A stretch of 64,000 nucleotides of DNA from Bordetella parapertussis (lineage in GTDB: Bacteria; Pseudomonadota; Gammaproteobacteria; Burkholderiales; Burkholderiaceae_B): assembly GCA_945883615.1 (NCBI GenBank), contig CAMCYB010000004.1:1-64000 (forward strand). Reading direction: 5' to 3'. Position 1 is the stretch's first letter; every line of letters begins with the position of its first letter. The position numbers and the translations under genes are program-made. Shown here in pieces: positions 45,112-54,200 of the stretch. The notes below the pieces were generated by a model. It was not told the DNA's origin. It worked only from the letters and a program-made list of their open reading frames with translations, and made no database searches.

Positions 45112-46242
45112 ATGAGTGACGCGATAGGTTCTTTGGCCTCTTTTGGGGCTGATTCTGATGATTGTTTACAAATCGTTGATTTGACTAAAATTTATGCTGA
45201 TACCGTAGCGGTAAAGTCAGTCAATTTGTCAATTAAGCGTAATGAAATATTTGCTTTGTTGGGTAGCTCAGGTTGCGGCAAATCAACCTTATTACGTATG
45301 TTGGCAGGTTTTGAAACGGTCACCTCAGGGCATATATTTCTCGAGGGTGAAGACATCACTCACTTGCCACCGTACCGCCGACCAATCAACATGATGTTTC
45401 AGTCATATGCGCTATTTCCGCATATGACGGTTGAGGCGAACGTGGCATTTGGTTTAAAACAAGAAGGTGTTAAACAGCCTGAAATTCACGAGCGCGTATT
45501 TGAGGCACTTGAGCTGGTGCAAATGTCACAGTATTCAAGGCGTAAACCGCATCAACTATCAGGTGGTCAGCAGCAACGTGTTGCGTTAGCAAGAAGTTTG
45601 GTCAAACGTCCTAAATTGCTTTTGCTCGACGAACCCATGTCAGCACTTGATAAACAAATACGTCATAACACCCAAATTGAGCTGGTGCGCATTCTCGATC
45701 AATTGGGCGTCACTTGTTTTATGGTGACACATGACCAAGAAGAAGCCATGACTATGGCGCACCGATTAGGGGTCATGACTGAGGGTCAAATTAAGCAAGT
45801 GGGTACGCCACAAGATGTGTATGCCTTTCCAAATAGTCGGTTTGTGGCAGGCTTTATTGGTTCAACCAACTTATTTTCAGGCACCATAGCGGTAGACGAG
45901 CCTGATCATATTGTGATTGAAAGTGATGCGCTAACTCGTCCATTTTTTGTAAATCATGGTGTGAGCGAACCGCTTGGTATGGACGTTTCAATTTCGCTTC
46001 GGCCCGAATGCCTTCAGGTTTTGCGCCATCAGCCCGACGGCGATTTTAATTGGGCTCACGGTATGGTCAGTCATATGGCCTATATGGGAAGCTATGCGCT
46101 TTATCAAATACGACTCGACTCTGGCAAAGTCATTGAGGCCAGTGTGCCCAGCCTTTACCTGACACAATCTTATCCCCCTGGTGTTGATGATGAAGTTTAT
46201 GTTTCTTGGCATCATGAGGCTGTCACGGTTTTAGCCTCATGA
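45112..46242 (+). CDS. potG: Putrescine ABC transporter ATP-binding protein (PotG-like)
   Basis: This is the ATPase of the importer. The start is set at the ATG at 45112 (four bases after potF; 376 residues), since a start at 45052 would lie inside potF. Walker A is GSSGCGKST (51-59), the Q-loop is MMFQSYALFPHMTVEANVAF, the signature is LSGGQQQRVALARSL, Walker B is LLLLDEPMSALD, and the H-loop is VTHDQEEAMT; a C-terminal TOBE domain follows from about residue 285. It overlaps potH by four bases. All ATPase residues are intact. Confidence 0.93.
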   Translation: MSDAIGSLASFGADSDDCLQIVDLTKIYADTVAVKSVNLSIKRNEIFALLGSSGCGKSTLLRMLAGFETVTSGHIFLEGEDITHLPPYRRPINMMFQSYALFPHMTVEANVAFGLKQEGVKQPEIHERVFEALELVQMSQYSRRKPHQLSGGQQQRVALARSLVKRPKLLLLDEPMSALDKQIRHNTQIELVRILDQLGVTCFMVTHDQEEAMTMAHRLGVMTEGQIKQVGTPQDVYAFPNSRFVAGFIGSTNLFSGTIAVDEPDHIVIESDALTRPFFVNHGVSEPLGMDVSISLRPECLQVLRHQPDGDFNWAHGMVSHMAYMGSYALYQIRLDSGKVIEASVPSLYLTQSYPPGVDDEVYVSWHHEAVTVLAS

Positions 46243-47000
46243 TTCATCTTTTCTTTACACGTTTAAAACAGTCAGATTTTTGGGCAGTTGCTCCGCCCTT
46301 TGCTTGGCTGATCCTTTTTTTATTGGTACCTTTTTTATTAGTCGTCAAAATCAGTTTCGCTGATTTGAATTTCGGTATTCCCCCTTATACGTCCTTGATT
46401 AATGTAAGTGAAAATGTTGTTACGTTCACCGTTCATCTGCGTAGTTATGCATTGTTATTCACAGATAGTTTGTACGTAGTGACCTATCTCAGTTCAATAA
46501 AAATGGCAGCCATCACAACGGTTTGCTGCATTTTAATTGGCTACCCCATGGCTTATTACATTGCGCGCACTGAAGGTTCGCTGCGTCATATATTGTTGCT
46601 TGCTGTGATATTGCCATTCTGGACATCGCTTTTATTGCGCGTCTACGCCAATCTCGTTAAGCTTGATATGCGCTTGCTTGATGCGGCCTACGATTTAGGT
46701 GCATCACCGACACGAGCTTTTTTAGCTGTGACGTTACCGCTTTCTTTACCTGGCGTTGTGGCGGGTTCGATGCTGGTTTTCATACCGACCGTGGGTGAGT
46801 ATGTGATACCTGAAATGCTCGGTGGGGCCGATACTCTCATGATGGGTCGCGTCATGTGGAGCGAGTTTTTTACCAATGCTGATTGGCCGATGGCATCTGC
46901 CATCACAGTCATTATGGTTTTGATTTTGTTAGTACCCTTGGTGATTTTGCAAATCAATCAAAAGCGTAATTATTTGTCGCAAGAACAAGGGCAAAAATGA
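46239..47000 (+). CDS. potH: Putrescine ABC transporter permease PotH-like, with an apparent internal deletion
   Basis: PotH is one of two inner-membrane permeases of the importer. The protein is only 253 residues. The N-terminal half is normal to ILPFWTSLLLRVYA (125-137), and the C-terminal half resumes at YANLVKLDMRLLDAAYDLGA, which in relatives belongs to the segment starting 'LPLYANLVKLD' after the fourth membrane span. About 50 residues, including that span, are missing in frame, with the join at V135-Y136-A137-N138 (46641-46652). The EAA-like loop (AAYDLGASPTRAFLAVTLPL) and last two spans (about 165-185 and 217-240) are present. Losing one span would invert the topology of the rest, so function is doubtful. 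Gene order and overlaps with potG and potI (four bases each) are intact. Confidence 0.9.
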   Translation: MIHLFFTRLKQSDFWAVAPPFAWLILFLLVPFLLVVKISFADLNFGIPPYTSLINVSENVVTFTVHLRSYALLFTDSLYVVTYLSSIKMAAITTVCCILIGYPMAYYIARTEGSLRHILLLAVILPFWTSLLLRVYANLVKLDMRLLDAAYDLGASPTRAFLAVTLPLSLPGVVAGSMLVFIPTVGEYVIPEMLGGADTLMMGRVMWSEFFTNADWPMASAITVIMVLILLVPLVILQINQKRNYLSQEQGQK

Positions 47001-47833
47001 ACACTTTAAAACGTGCACCCAATGCCCCAAGTGCGGTCGGTCGGGCCAGTGTATTGGTTTTGGGTTATTTGTTTCTCTACATTCCCATTTTGACTTTAAT
47101 GGTGTTTTCATTTAACGACTCGTCAATGATGACCAGTTGGAGCGGCTTTTCGTTTCGTTGGTATGTTGCGCTTGCTAACGATCAAGCGCTTTTGCATGCT
47201 GCAAGCTTATCATTACAAGTCGCAGTGATGACTGCGACCGCTTCAGCGGCGTTAGGTACATGGGCGGGCTATATTGTGGCGCGTAAGCCCATGTTTAAGG
47301 GTTTTGGTTTGTATGTGGGTTTACTGACGGCACCGCTCGTCATACCCGAAGTTGTGCTGGGTATTTCACTCTTACTGCTTTTTGTGGAAATGGGCAGCGT
47401 ATTGGGTTGGCCGGGTGAACGTGGTTTGTTTACAATTTGGGTGGGTCACACCATGCTTTGTACAGCATTTGTAACGGTCATCGTGCAGTCGCGTATTCGT
47501 GATTTAGACCGCGCTTATGAAGAGGCTGCGCTTGATTTGGGTGCAAAACCCTTAACCGTATTCTTCAAAATAACCTTACCACTGATTGCGCCTGCAATGA
47601 TCGCAGGGTGGCTATTGGCTTTTACCTTGTCGCTTGACGACGTGGTCATTGCTTCATTTTTATCTGGCCCGGGTTCAACTTTGCTGTCACCTGAAATTTT
47701 CTCTAGGGTGCGTTTGGGTTTAAAGCCTGAAGTCAACGCGCTCGCAACCATCTTTGTTGTCATTGTGGGCGTATTTGTTGTGGTAATTAATCGCTTACAA
47801 CGAAAACAAGATGCGATGGCATCATCATCGTGA
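46997..47833 (+). CDS. potI: Putrescine ABC transporter permease PotI-like
   Basis: PotI is the second permease of the importer. The 278-residue protein is full length, with six hydrophobic segments (about 18-40, 66-90, 105-132, 140-160, 190-212, 243-265), the typical start LGYLFLYIPILTLMVFSFND and SWSGFSFRWYVAL, and the EAA loop EEAALDLGAKPLTVFFKITL that contacts the ATPase. Unlike potH it shows no deletion. It is the last gene of the pot operon; rpiA starts 27 bases later and could be co-transcribed. Confidence 0.93.
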   Translation: MNTLKRAPNAPSAVGRASVLVLGYLFLYIPILTLMVFSFNDSSMMTSWSGFSFRWYVALANDQALLHAASLSLQVAVMTATASAALGTWAGYIVARKPMFKGFGLYVGLLTAPLVIPEVVLGISLLLLFVEMGSVLGWPGERGLFTIWVGHTMLCTAFVTVIVQSRIRDLDRAYEEAALDLGAKPLTVFFKITLPLIAPAMIAGWLLAFTLSLDDVVIASFLSGPGSTLLSPEIFSRVRLGLKPEVNALATIFVVIVGVFVVVINRLQRKQDAMASSS

Positions 47834-47859
47834 ACACACTTTAAAAAGGCCTGTACTTT

Positions 47860-48537
47860 ATGTTTGATCAAGAACAACTCAAAAACATGGCTGCACAAGC
47901 AGCTATTGAACATATAACGCCGCATCTGCAAGCAGACATGATTCTGGGTATTGGTACCGGTTCAACTGCCGATTTATTTATTGATGCATTGGGTGCATTG
48001 CGAGGCAAATTTAAAGGTGCAGTGGCTAGCTCAGACCGCAGTGCTGCACGGCTTAAAAAAGTGGGTATTACGGTTTTTGATTTAAACGAAGTGTCAACTA
48101 TACGTTTTTACATTGATGGTGCAGATGAGATCAATTCAAACCTTGACATGCTAAAGGGTGGCGGCGGGGCCTTAACACGAGAAAAAATTGTGGCGTCAGT
48201 CGCCCAGCAATTTATTTGTATTGTTGATCAATCTAAATGTGTTGAAACACTAGGCCAATTTCCCTTGCCCATCGAAGTGATTGAGCTTTCAGTGCAAGCC
48301 GTGAGTCGTTGGGTTATCGCCCAGGGTGGTCTGCCGATCGTGCGGCCAAATTTTAAAACTGATAATGGTCACCCGATTATTGATGTTTCAGGCTTGAAAT
48401 TGACTCAACCTAAAGATTTTGAGTCGTTGCTTGATCATGTGGCGGGTGTCGTGACAAATGGCATTTTTGCTTTGCGCGGGGCAGACGTGGCATTCGTTGC
48501 GAGCCCCAATGGCGTTAAAACGCTTTTAAGGCCTTAA
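47860..48537 (+). CDS. rpiA: Ribose-5-phosphate isomerase A
   Basis: RpiA interconverts ribose 5-phosphate and ribulose 5-phosphate. The 225-residue protein has the phosphate-binding GIGTGSTADLFIDALG, SSDRSAARLKKVGI, the catalytic-site blocks YIDGADEINSNLDMLKGGGG and ALTREKIVASVA, and the C-terminal GVVTNGIFALRGADVAFVAS. Length matches E. coli RpiA (219). It follows the pot genes and precedes phoU with a 186-base gap that carries regulatory signals for phoU. Confidence 0.96.
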   Translation: MFDQEQLKNMAAQAAIEHITPHLQADMILGIGTGSTADLFIDALGALRGKFKGAVASSDRSAARLKKVGITVFDLNEVSTIRFYIDGADEINSNLDMLKGGGGALTREKIVASVAQQFICIVDQSKCVETLGQFPLPIEVIELSVQAVSRWVIAQGGLPIVRPNFKTDNGHPIIDVSGLKLTQPKDFESLLDHVAGVVTNGIFALRGADVAFVASPNGVKTLLRP

Positions 48538-48573
48538 ATAGTTATATTCCGTCATATCACTCGGTTTGTGACA

Positions 48574-48607
48574 GTTTAATAAATCTGTCACACTTCATGC
48601 GTAAACT
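48574..48607 (+). promoter_or_regulatory. Candidate Pho box and -10 element upstream of phoU
   Basis: GTTTAATAAATCTGTCAC (48574-48591) matches the PhoB consensus of two CTGTCAT-type 7-mers split by an A/T 4-mer at 15 of 18 positions, with the second half perfect. TAAACT (48602-48607) lies ten bases downstream, the expected distance for a -10 box at a PhoB-activated promoter. The same DNA also forms a perfect inverted repeat TGTGACAG/CTGTCACA (48567-48574 and 48585-48592). Confidence 0.55.
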
Positions 48608-48723
48608 AGGTCATAAAATATCATATTGCTTCAAGACTAAGATGTTTGATCTTAAGTTTTGAAGAGTATTTTTTCATTGAAGCACTAAAACCTTTATTCA
48701 CATCATTTAATTTAGGCCTTGTC

Positions 48724-49428
48724 ATGACCCTTCTTACCAACAAACAGTTCGCAGAAGATTTAGATTTAATTACCAACGATTTGATTCGTATGGGCGGCAT
48801 TGTTGAAACGATGATCGCCGATGCGATTGAAGCGGTCGGTAGTGGCAATATGGCTTTAGTTGATCAAGTACGTGAAAATGAAAAATTGGTTAATCGTTAT
48901 GAGGTTGATTTAGATGAGCGCATTTCACAAGTTTTAGCTCGGCATCAACCCGCAGCAATCGATTTACGCATGTTGTTAGCGGTTATTAAAATGTTAACTG
49001 ACATGGAACGGTCAGGTGATGAAGCTGAAAAAATTGCAACTGTGGCTCGACGTATTCATGAAAATGCAAATAAATTTACGCCCGATATGGAATTAAAACA
49101 CATGGCTTTGGCTGTTCAGTCAATGTTGCGTGAAACGATGGACTGCTTTGTTCGTCGTGACAGTATCAAAGCCGCCGCTGTGGTGCGCAGCGACAAGTTG
49201 GTTGACCGCGAATGGAAGACTTCATTACGCAGCATTATTTCTTATATGATTGAAGACCCCCGTACGATTTCTGGCGGTATCGACTTACTGTTTATCGCAC
49301 GATCAATTGAACGAATCGGTGATCATTGCAAAAATATGGCTGAACGCGTCATCTACATTGTGCATGGTGCAGACGTTCGGCATCAAGGCGTCAAACTAGC
49401 AGAGCGCCTTGTGCGCGAAGAAACTTAG
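48724..49428 (+). CDS. phoU: Phosphate signalling regulator PhoU
   Basis: PhoU is the negative regulator linking the Pst transporter to the PhoR-PhoB two-component system. The start is set at the ATG at 48724, giving 234 residues and the N-terminus [20 protein letters not shown]; a TTG upstream at 48646 would add 26 residues not seen in the family. Two PhoU repeats of three helices are visible, each with its metal-binding E/D-x-x-x-D pattern ([19 protein letters not shown] and [20 protein letters not shown]). No pst genes are adjacent, so this is an isolated phoU beside rpiA. Convergent with yggX, stops overlapping by four bases. Confidence 0.94.
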   Translation: MTLLTNKQFAEDLDLITNDLIRMGGIVETMIADAIEAVGSGNMALVDQVRENEKLVNRYEVDLDERISQVLARHQPAAIDLRMLLAVIKMLTDMERSGDEAEKIATVARRIHENANKFTPDMELKHMALAVQSMLRETMDCFVRRDSIKAAAVVRSDKLVDREWKTSLRSIISYMIEDPRTISGGIDLLFIARSIERIGDHCKNMAERVIYIVHGADVRHQGVKLAERLVREET

Positions 49429-49697
49429 GCTGACGGGGGCACGTAACCCTGCGCTTCCACATCTATATCTTCAAACAAGTATTTTTCCATCTGCTCTTTT
49501 AAATACTTTCTGGCCCGAGCATCGGCAAGGTTAAGTCGGTTTTCATTAACAAGCCGGGTTTGAGTGTCGACCCACATCTGCCAAGCTTCTTTTGAAATGC
49601 TTTGCCAAATGCGTGTACCCATTTCGCCAGGGTAGGGTGGAAATTCAAGCCCTTGCGCCTCTTTTTTTAATTTCACGCATTGAATCATACGGCTCAT
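49425..49697 (-). CDS. yggX: Fe(2+)-trafficking/oxidative damage protection protein YggX
   Basis: YggX protects Fe-S enzymes from oxidative damage. The 90-residue protein has the family pattern throughout: [20 protein letters not shown] with the single conserved cysteine, [40 protein letters not shown], and the end [14 protein letters not shown]. It is read from the minus strand, downstream of argA by 110 bases and convergent with phoU. Confidence 0.95.
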   Translation of the reverse strand: MSRMIQCVKLKKEAQGLEFPPYPGEMGTRIWQSISKEAWQMWVDTQTRLVNENRLNLADARARKYLKEQMEKYLFEDIDVEAQGYVPPSA

Positions 49698-49807
49698 TTT
49701 TAACCCTTATAAAATATTAAAAAAATAGTGTAATGGGTTCGAGGTTGTAACAAACAAAAGACCTTGTAACCACACTATCACCCTTGACACAGCCACTCGG
49801 CTTAAGC

Positions 49808-51196
49808 TTAAGCCAACCGTTTGATAAATATTTGGCTGTTACGTGATCGGTCGTAGGCTGAACGACGCTCTTTAGGTAAATCGGTTACGCCACCCTGAAC
49901 AAAGCCGCGTTTCATAAACCAATGAGATGTTCGCGTGGTTAGAACAAACATTCGACTCGCACCTGAGGCCCTGGCCCGCGATTCCATGTGACGTAATAAA
50001 AGCTCACCTTCACCGGTGCCTTGCCATTCTGAATGAACAATCAAACACGCCATTTCAGCCATTTTGTCAGCGGGGTAATCGTGCAAAGTGGCGCAACCGT
50101 AGATGACTCCATCATGTTCAAGAACAGAAAAGTTTTCAACATCACGCTCGACAGAAGCCCGACCTCGAGAAACAAGTGTTCCGTCTTGTTCAAGCGGGTC
50201 AATCAGCTGCAAAATCGCCCCGACATCATCGATGGTGGCAGGCCGCAAATCGTCTAGTGTGTCTTCAACAACCATCGTACCCACACCGTCGTGGGTAAAT
50301 ATTTCTAATAACACCACGCCGTCCATAGAGAAAGGAATCAAATGGGCGCGAGCGACTCCTCGTTTCACAGCACGTGAGGCAAAGTAGAGATAAAAAGCCG
50401 TATCACTATCAATTGAATTTGATGCCAGTAAGGCATCAGCATCGAGTCGAGCTAATTCAGTGTCAATTGCACCGTCAGCTGTGAGAACACCAGGTGTTTC
50501 GGTCAGAAAAATGAGCTTTTCAGCGCGCAAAGAAATGGCCAAGCTGGTGGCAAGCTCTTCCATAGACAGCGTGAACGCCTCGCCAGTGGGTGAAAAGCCC
50601 AAAGGCGACAGCAAAAGAATCGAGCCACTGTGAATGGCTGCGCGAACAGCATCAATATCAATCTTACGCACTTTACCCGTATGGCGGTAGTCAACCCCAT
50701 CAATCACGCCGGCGGGCCGAGCCGTCACAAAATTACCTGAAATGACCCTGATCTGGGCATGTGACATCGGTGTATTAGGCAAGCCTTGGCTAAAAGCAGC
50801 TTCTATATCAAGCCGAATTTCACCGGCTGCTTCTTTTGCGCATTCAAGTGCGGCATCATCTGTGGGCTGTGAAGCACGGTCAAATTGATGGGCATAACCT
50901 TTAAGTCTCAGTTGTTCGTTAACCTGAGGTCTAGAGCCATGAACTAAAACAAGCCGAATGCCCAACGCACTTAAAAGCGATAAGTCTTGCACTAATGCGT
51001 TCAGTGCATTAGCCTGCACCAACTCACCACCAAAGGCCACGACAAACGTTTTACCCCTGAATGCATGAACATAAGGGGCGACCTCACGAAACCATCGCAC
51101 AAACTGCGGGCCCGCAAATTCGGGTGCCTCTTGCGCTGATACCGTCTCAGGCGAGCTATCAATTGCAATCAAACTAGAGGGGTTGGTCATGGTCAC
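49808..51196 (-). CDS. argA: N-acetylglutamate synthase ArgA
   Basis: ArgA makes N-acetylglutamate, the first step of arginine synthesis. The 462-residue protein has an N-terminal amino-acid-kinase-like domain (about 30-290, with FVVAFGGELVQANALNALVQ, LVLVHGSRPQVNEQL, and LLSPLGFSPTGEAFTL) and a C-terminal GNAT acetyltransferase domain (about 315-460, with CLIVHSEWQGTGEGELLLRH for acetyl-CoA and TSHWFMKRGF). This is the classical bifunctional-fold ArgA. The kinase-like domain normally binds arginine for feedback inhibition. Monocistronic, divergent from hrpA with a 64-base gap. Confidence 0.95.
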   Translation of the reverse strand: MTMTNPSSLIAIDSSPETVSAQEAPEFAGPQFVRWFREVAPYVHAFRGKTFVVAFGGELVQANALNALVQDLSLLSALGIRLVLVHGSRPQVNEQLRLKGYAHQFDRASQPTDDAALECAKEAAGEIRLDIEAAFSQGLPNTPMSHAQIRVISGNFVTARPAGVIDGVDYRHTGKVRKIDIDAVRAAIHSGSILLLSPLGFSPTGEAFTLSMEELATSLAISLRAEKLIFLTETPGVLTADGAIDTELARLDADALLASNSIDSDTAFYLYFASRAVKRGVARAHLIPFSMDGVVLLEIFTHDGVGTMVVEDTLDDLRPATIDDVGAILQLIDPLEQDGTLVSRGRASVERDVENFSVLEHDGVIYGCATLHDYPADKMAEMACLIVHSEWQGTGEGELLLRHMESRARASGASRMFVLTTRTSHWFMKRGFVQGGVTDLPKERRSAYDRSRNSQIFIKRLA

Positions 51197-51230
51197 GCTT
51201 TATATTTAAAAACAATTAACAATTCGATTT

Positions 51231-51236
51231 TATAAT
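51231..51236 (+). promoter_or_regulatory. Consensus -10 box for hrpA
   Basis: A perfect TATAAT lies 24 bases before the hrpA ATG. There is no good -35 hexamer at 16-18 bases. The leader would be only about 18 bases but would contain the SD-like AGG at 51249-51251. Confidence 0.4.
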
Positions 51237-51260
51237 GGGAACGTCATTAGGTTTCAAAAA

Positions 51261-54200
51261 ATGCCCCAAACAGAGAAATCAACCCATAATTCGTCAGCCT
51301 CCGTTGTCATTCCCCCACGGCCACTCCCAATCATCGAGTTCCCTGAAGACTTGCCGGTTAGTGCTCGCCGGCTTGATATTCAAGCAGCGATTGAGCAGCA
51401 TCAAGTCGTCATTATTAGTGGTGAAACCGGATCAGGTAAAACCACTCAAATTCCTAAAATTTGTTTGGCGATGGGGCGTGGGCAAAAAAAGATTATTGGT
51501 CATACCCAGCCGCGCCGTTTAGCTGCAAGTTCAGTCGCGCGGCGTATCGCTCAAGAGCTCAATACGACATTGGGTGATTGGGTAGGCTATCAAATTCGCT
51601 TCCAAGATAAAAGCAGTCAAGCGACTGCCATTAAACTGATGACCGATGGCATTTTGTTAGCGCAAACCCAGCGTGACCCCATGCTGAAACGTTACGACAC
51701 AATCATTATTGATGAGGCACACGAAAGAAGTCTCAATATCGATTTTTTGCTCGGTTATTTGCGCCAACTTTTACCGCAGCGCCCTGATCTAAAAGTTATT
51801 ATTACGTCTGCCACAATTGACGCGACACGTTTTGCAGAACATTTTGCTGATCAGGCGGGTCGACCAGCTCCCATCATTGAAGTCACAGGCCGCCTCTACC
51901 CCGTTGAAATTCGCTATCGACCTGTTCGGCCTCCTGAAACAGATGATGTACATAACACTAAAAAATCATCGATTGAAGAAGATGACGATTTTGCAAACAG
52001 TGTGGTTGAAGCCGTTGATGAGTGTGTGCGCTTTGGTGCCGGTGACATTTTAGTTTTTTTGCCCGGCGAGCGCGAAATTCGCGAAACCGCTGAGTCGTTG
52101 CGTAAACATCATTCAGTCGGTACGCAGGTTTTGCCCTTATTCGCAAGGTTGGCACATGACGAACAAGAAGCCATATTTAAGCCCACGAGTAACGCTAGGC
52201 GCGTTGTCTTAGCAACCAACGTTGCTGAAACATCGTTAACAGTTCCTGGCATTCGCTTTGTTATTGATACCGGTGTGGCACGAATTAAACGCTATTCGTG
52301 GCGTCAAAAAGTTGAGCAATTACGGCTCGAGCCCATTAGCCAAGCCTCAGCCAATCAACGTGCTGGGCGCTGCGGCCGTATTGGTCCAGGTTTATGTATT
52401 CGTCTTTACGATGAAATTGATTTCGATAAACGCAAACCCTTTTCAGAACCAGAAATTTTACGTTCGTCTTTGGCGGGTGTCATTTTGCGCATGAAGTCAC
52501 TCAAGCTTGACGACATTGAGCAATTTCCGTTTGTTGATCCGCCCACAGGGCGAGCCGTGGCAGACGGTTATCAAGCCTTGCAAGAAATCGGGGCGATCAA
52601 TGTTGATTCTGTTCGTGGCAATCTTATGACACCGATTGGCGATGCCTTGGCACGCCTGCCCCTTGACCCGAGGGTAGGGCGCATGTTGCTAGCCGCCCAC
52701 GAGCAGCAGTGTTTAACTGAAATGCTCGTTATTGCTGCCGCGTTAGCGGTGCAAGACCCACGAGAAAGACCTCTTGCCGCGCGCGAAGAAGCCGAGCAAG
52801 CCCATACAAAGTTTAGTGATAAAAAATCTGAGTTTTTGTCGTGGTTAAATTTGTGGCAGTGGTATCACGAACAAGTCAAACATAAAGCCTCACAACGTAA
52901 GTTGGTAGCCTTATTGCGTCAACACTACTTGTCACCCAACCGACTGCGTGAATGGCACGATATTCATACCCAGTTGCATGTACTCGTCGGCGAACAAGGC
53001 TGGCGTTTAAACCCCTCTGCAGCAACTTACGAGCAAATACACTGCGCGTTAATGAGCGGGTTGCTCGGTAACTTAGGCTTAAAGTCTGAAGAAACAGGCT
53101 TTTATCAAGGCGCACGAGATATTCGATTTCTGATTCATCCCAGCTCTAAATTGGCGCGTAAAGCTGGTAAATGGGTCATGGCAGGCGAATTAGTCGAAAC
53201 CACAAAACTTTATGCCCGTTGCATCGCTCAAATTGAACCCGCTTGGGTTGAGCGCATCGGTCAGCATATGATTCACAAAACCTGGGGTGACCCGCGGTGG
53301 GATCGTCGTCGCGGTCAAGTGGTGGCACACGAGCGTGCAACACTGTATGGCATACCTATTTACAGTGGTCGCTCTGTGCACTTTGGCTCAATTGACGCCA
53401 CAAGAGCCAGAGAGGCATTCATTATGCAAGCGTTAGTGCCCGCTGACTTTGACGTACCCTTTGCATTTTTAGCCCATAACCGCAAACTCATTGAACAGAT
53501 TGAAGCGCTAGAGCATCGTAGTCGTCGACCTGATATTTTGGTTGATGACGCCTTGATATATGCGTTTTATGACCGTCTTTTACCTGAATTTATTAATCAG
53601 CTCACAACCTTTAAACAATGGTTCAAATCATTAGGTGAAAACGAATCAAAAGCGTGGTTGTTATCTCGTGATGACCTCATGCGCCACGAAGCGGCTGGCA
53701 TCACAACAGATGTGTTTCCTCAAGCGGTTACGTTTCGCGGTGCACAATTAGTATTAAGTTATCACTTTGAGCCCGGTTCGCCGCGCGATGGTGTGACCCT
53801 AACGGTACCGCTCATGTTGCTCAATCAATTGCAACCCGAACGTTGGGAATGGCTTGTACCGGGTCTTTTAAAAGAAAAAGTGCAGTTGCTCGTGCGATCG
53901 TTGCCACAAAAAATTCGAAAGCATTGTGTGCCAATACCTGACTATGCACAATCGTTTTACAACCGTTGCTATGATCAACTGAGCGACCCCAAAGGCAGTC
54001 TGATTGACGCGATTGCTACCGATATGCACACTCAATTTCGCATTCGACCGCAAGCCAATGATTTTCGTACTGAAACCTTGCCTGCGCACCTGTTGATGGC
54101 GTTTAAAGTGATTGACGAACATGGCCGTATGCTCGCTGCTGGGCGCCAGTTAACCCAATTAAAAGTTGAGTTGGGCACGCAGGCACAGGCGTCATTTCAA

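Noticed and set aside
48567..48592. TGTGA...TCACA pattern, considered as a CRP/FNR site
   Set aside because: The half-sites are 16 bases apart instead of 6. The Pho box reading fits better in sequence and context.
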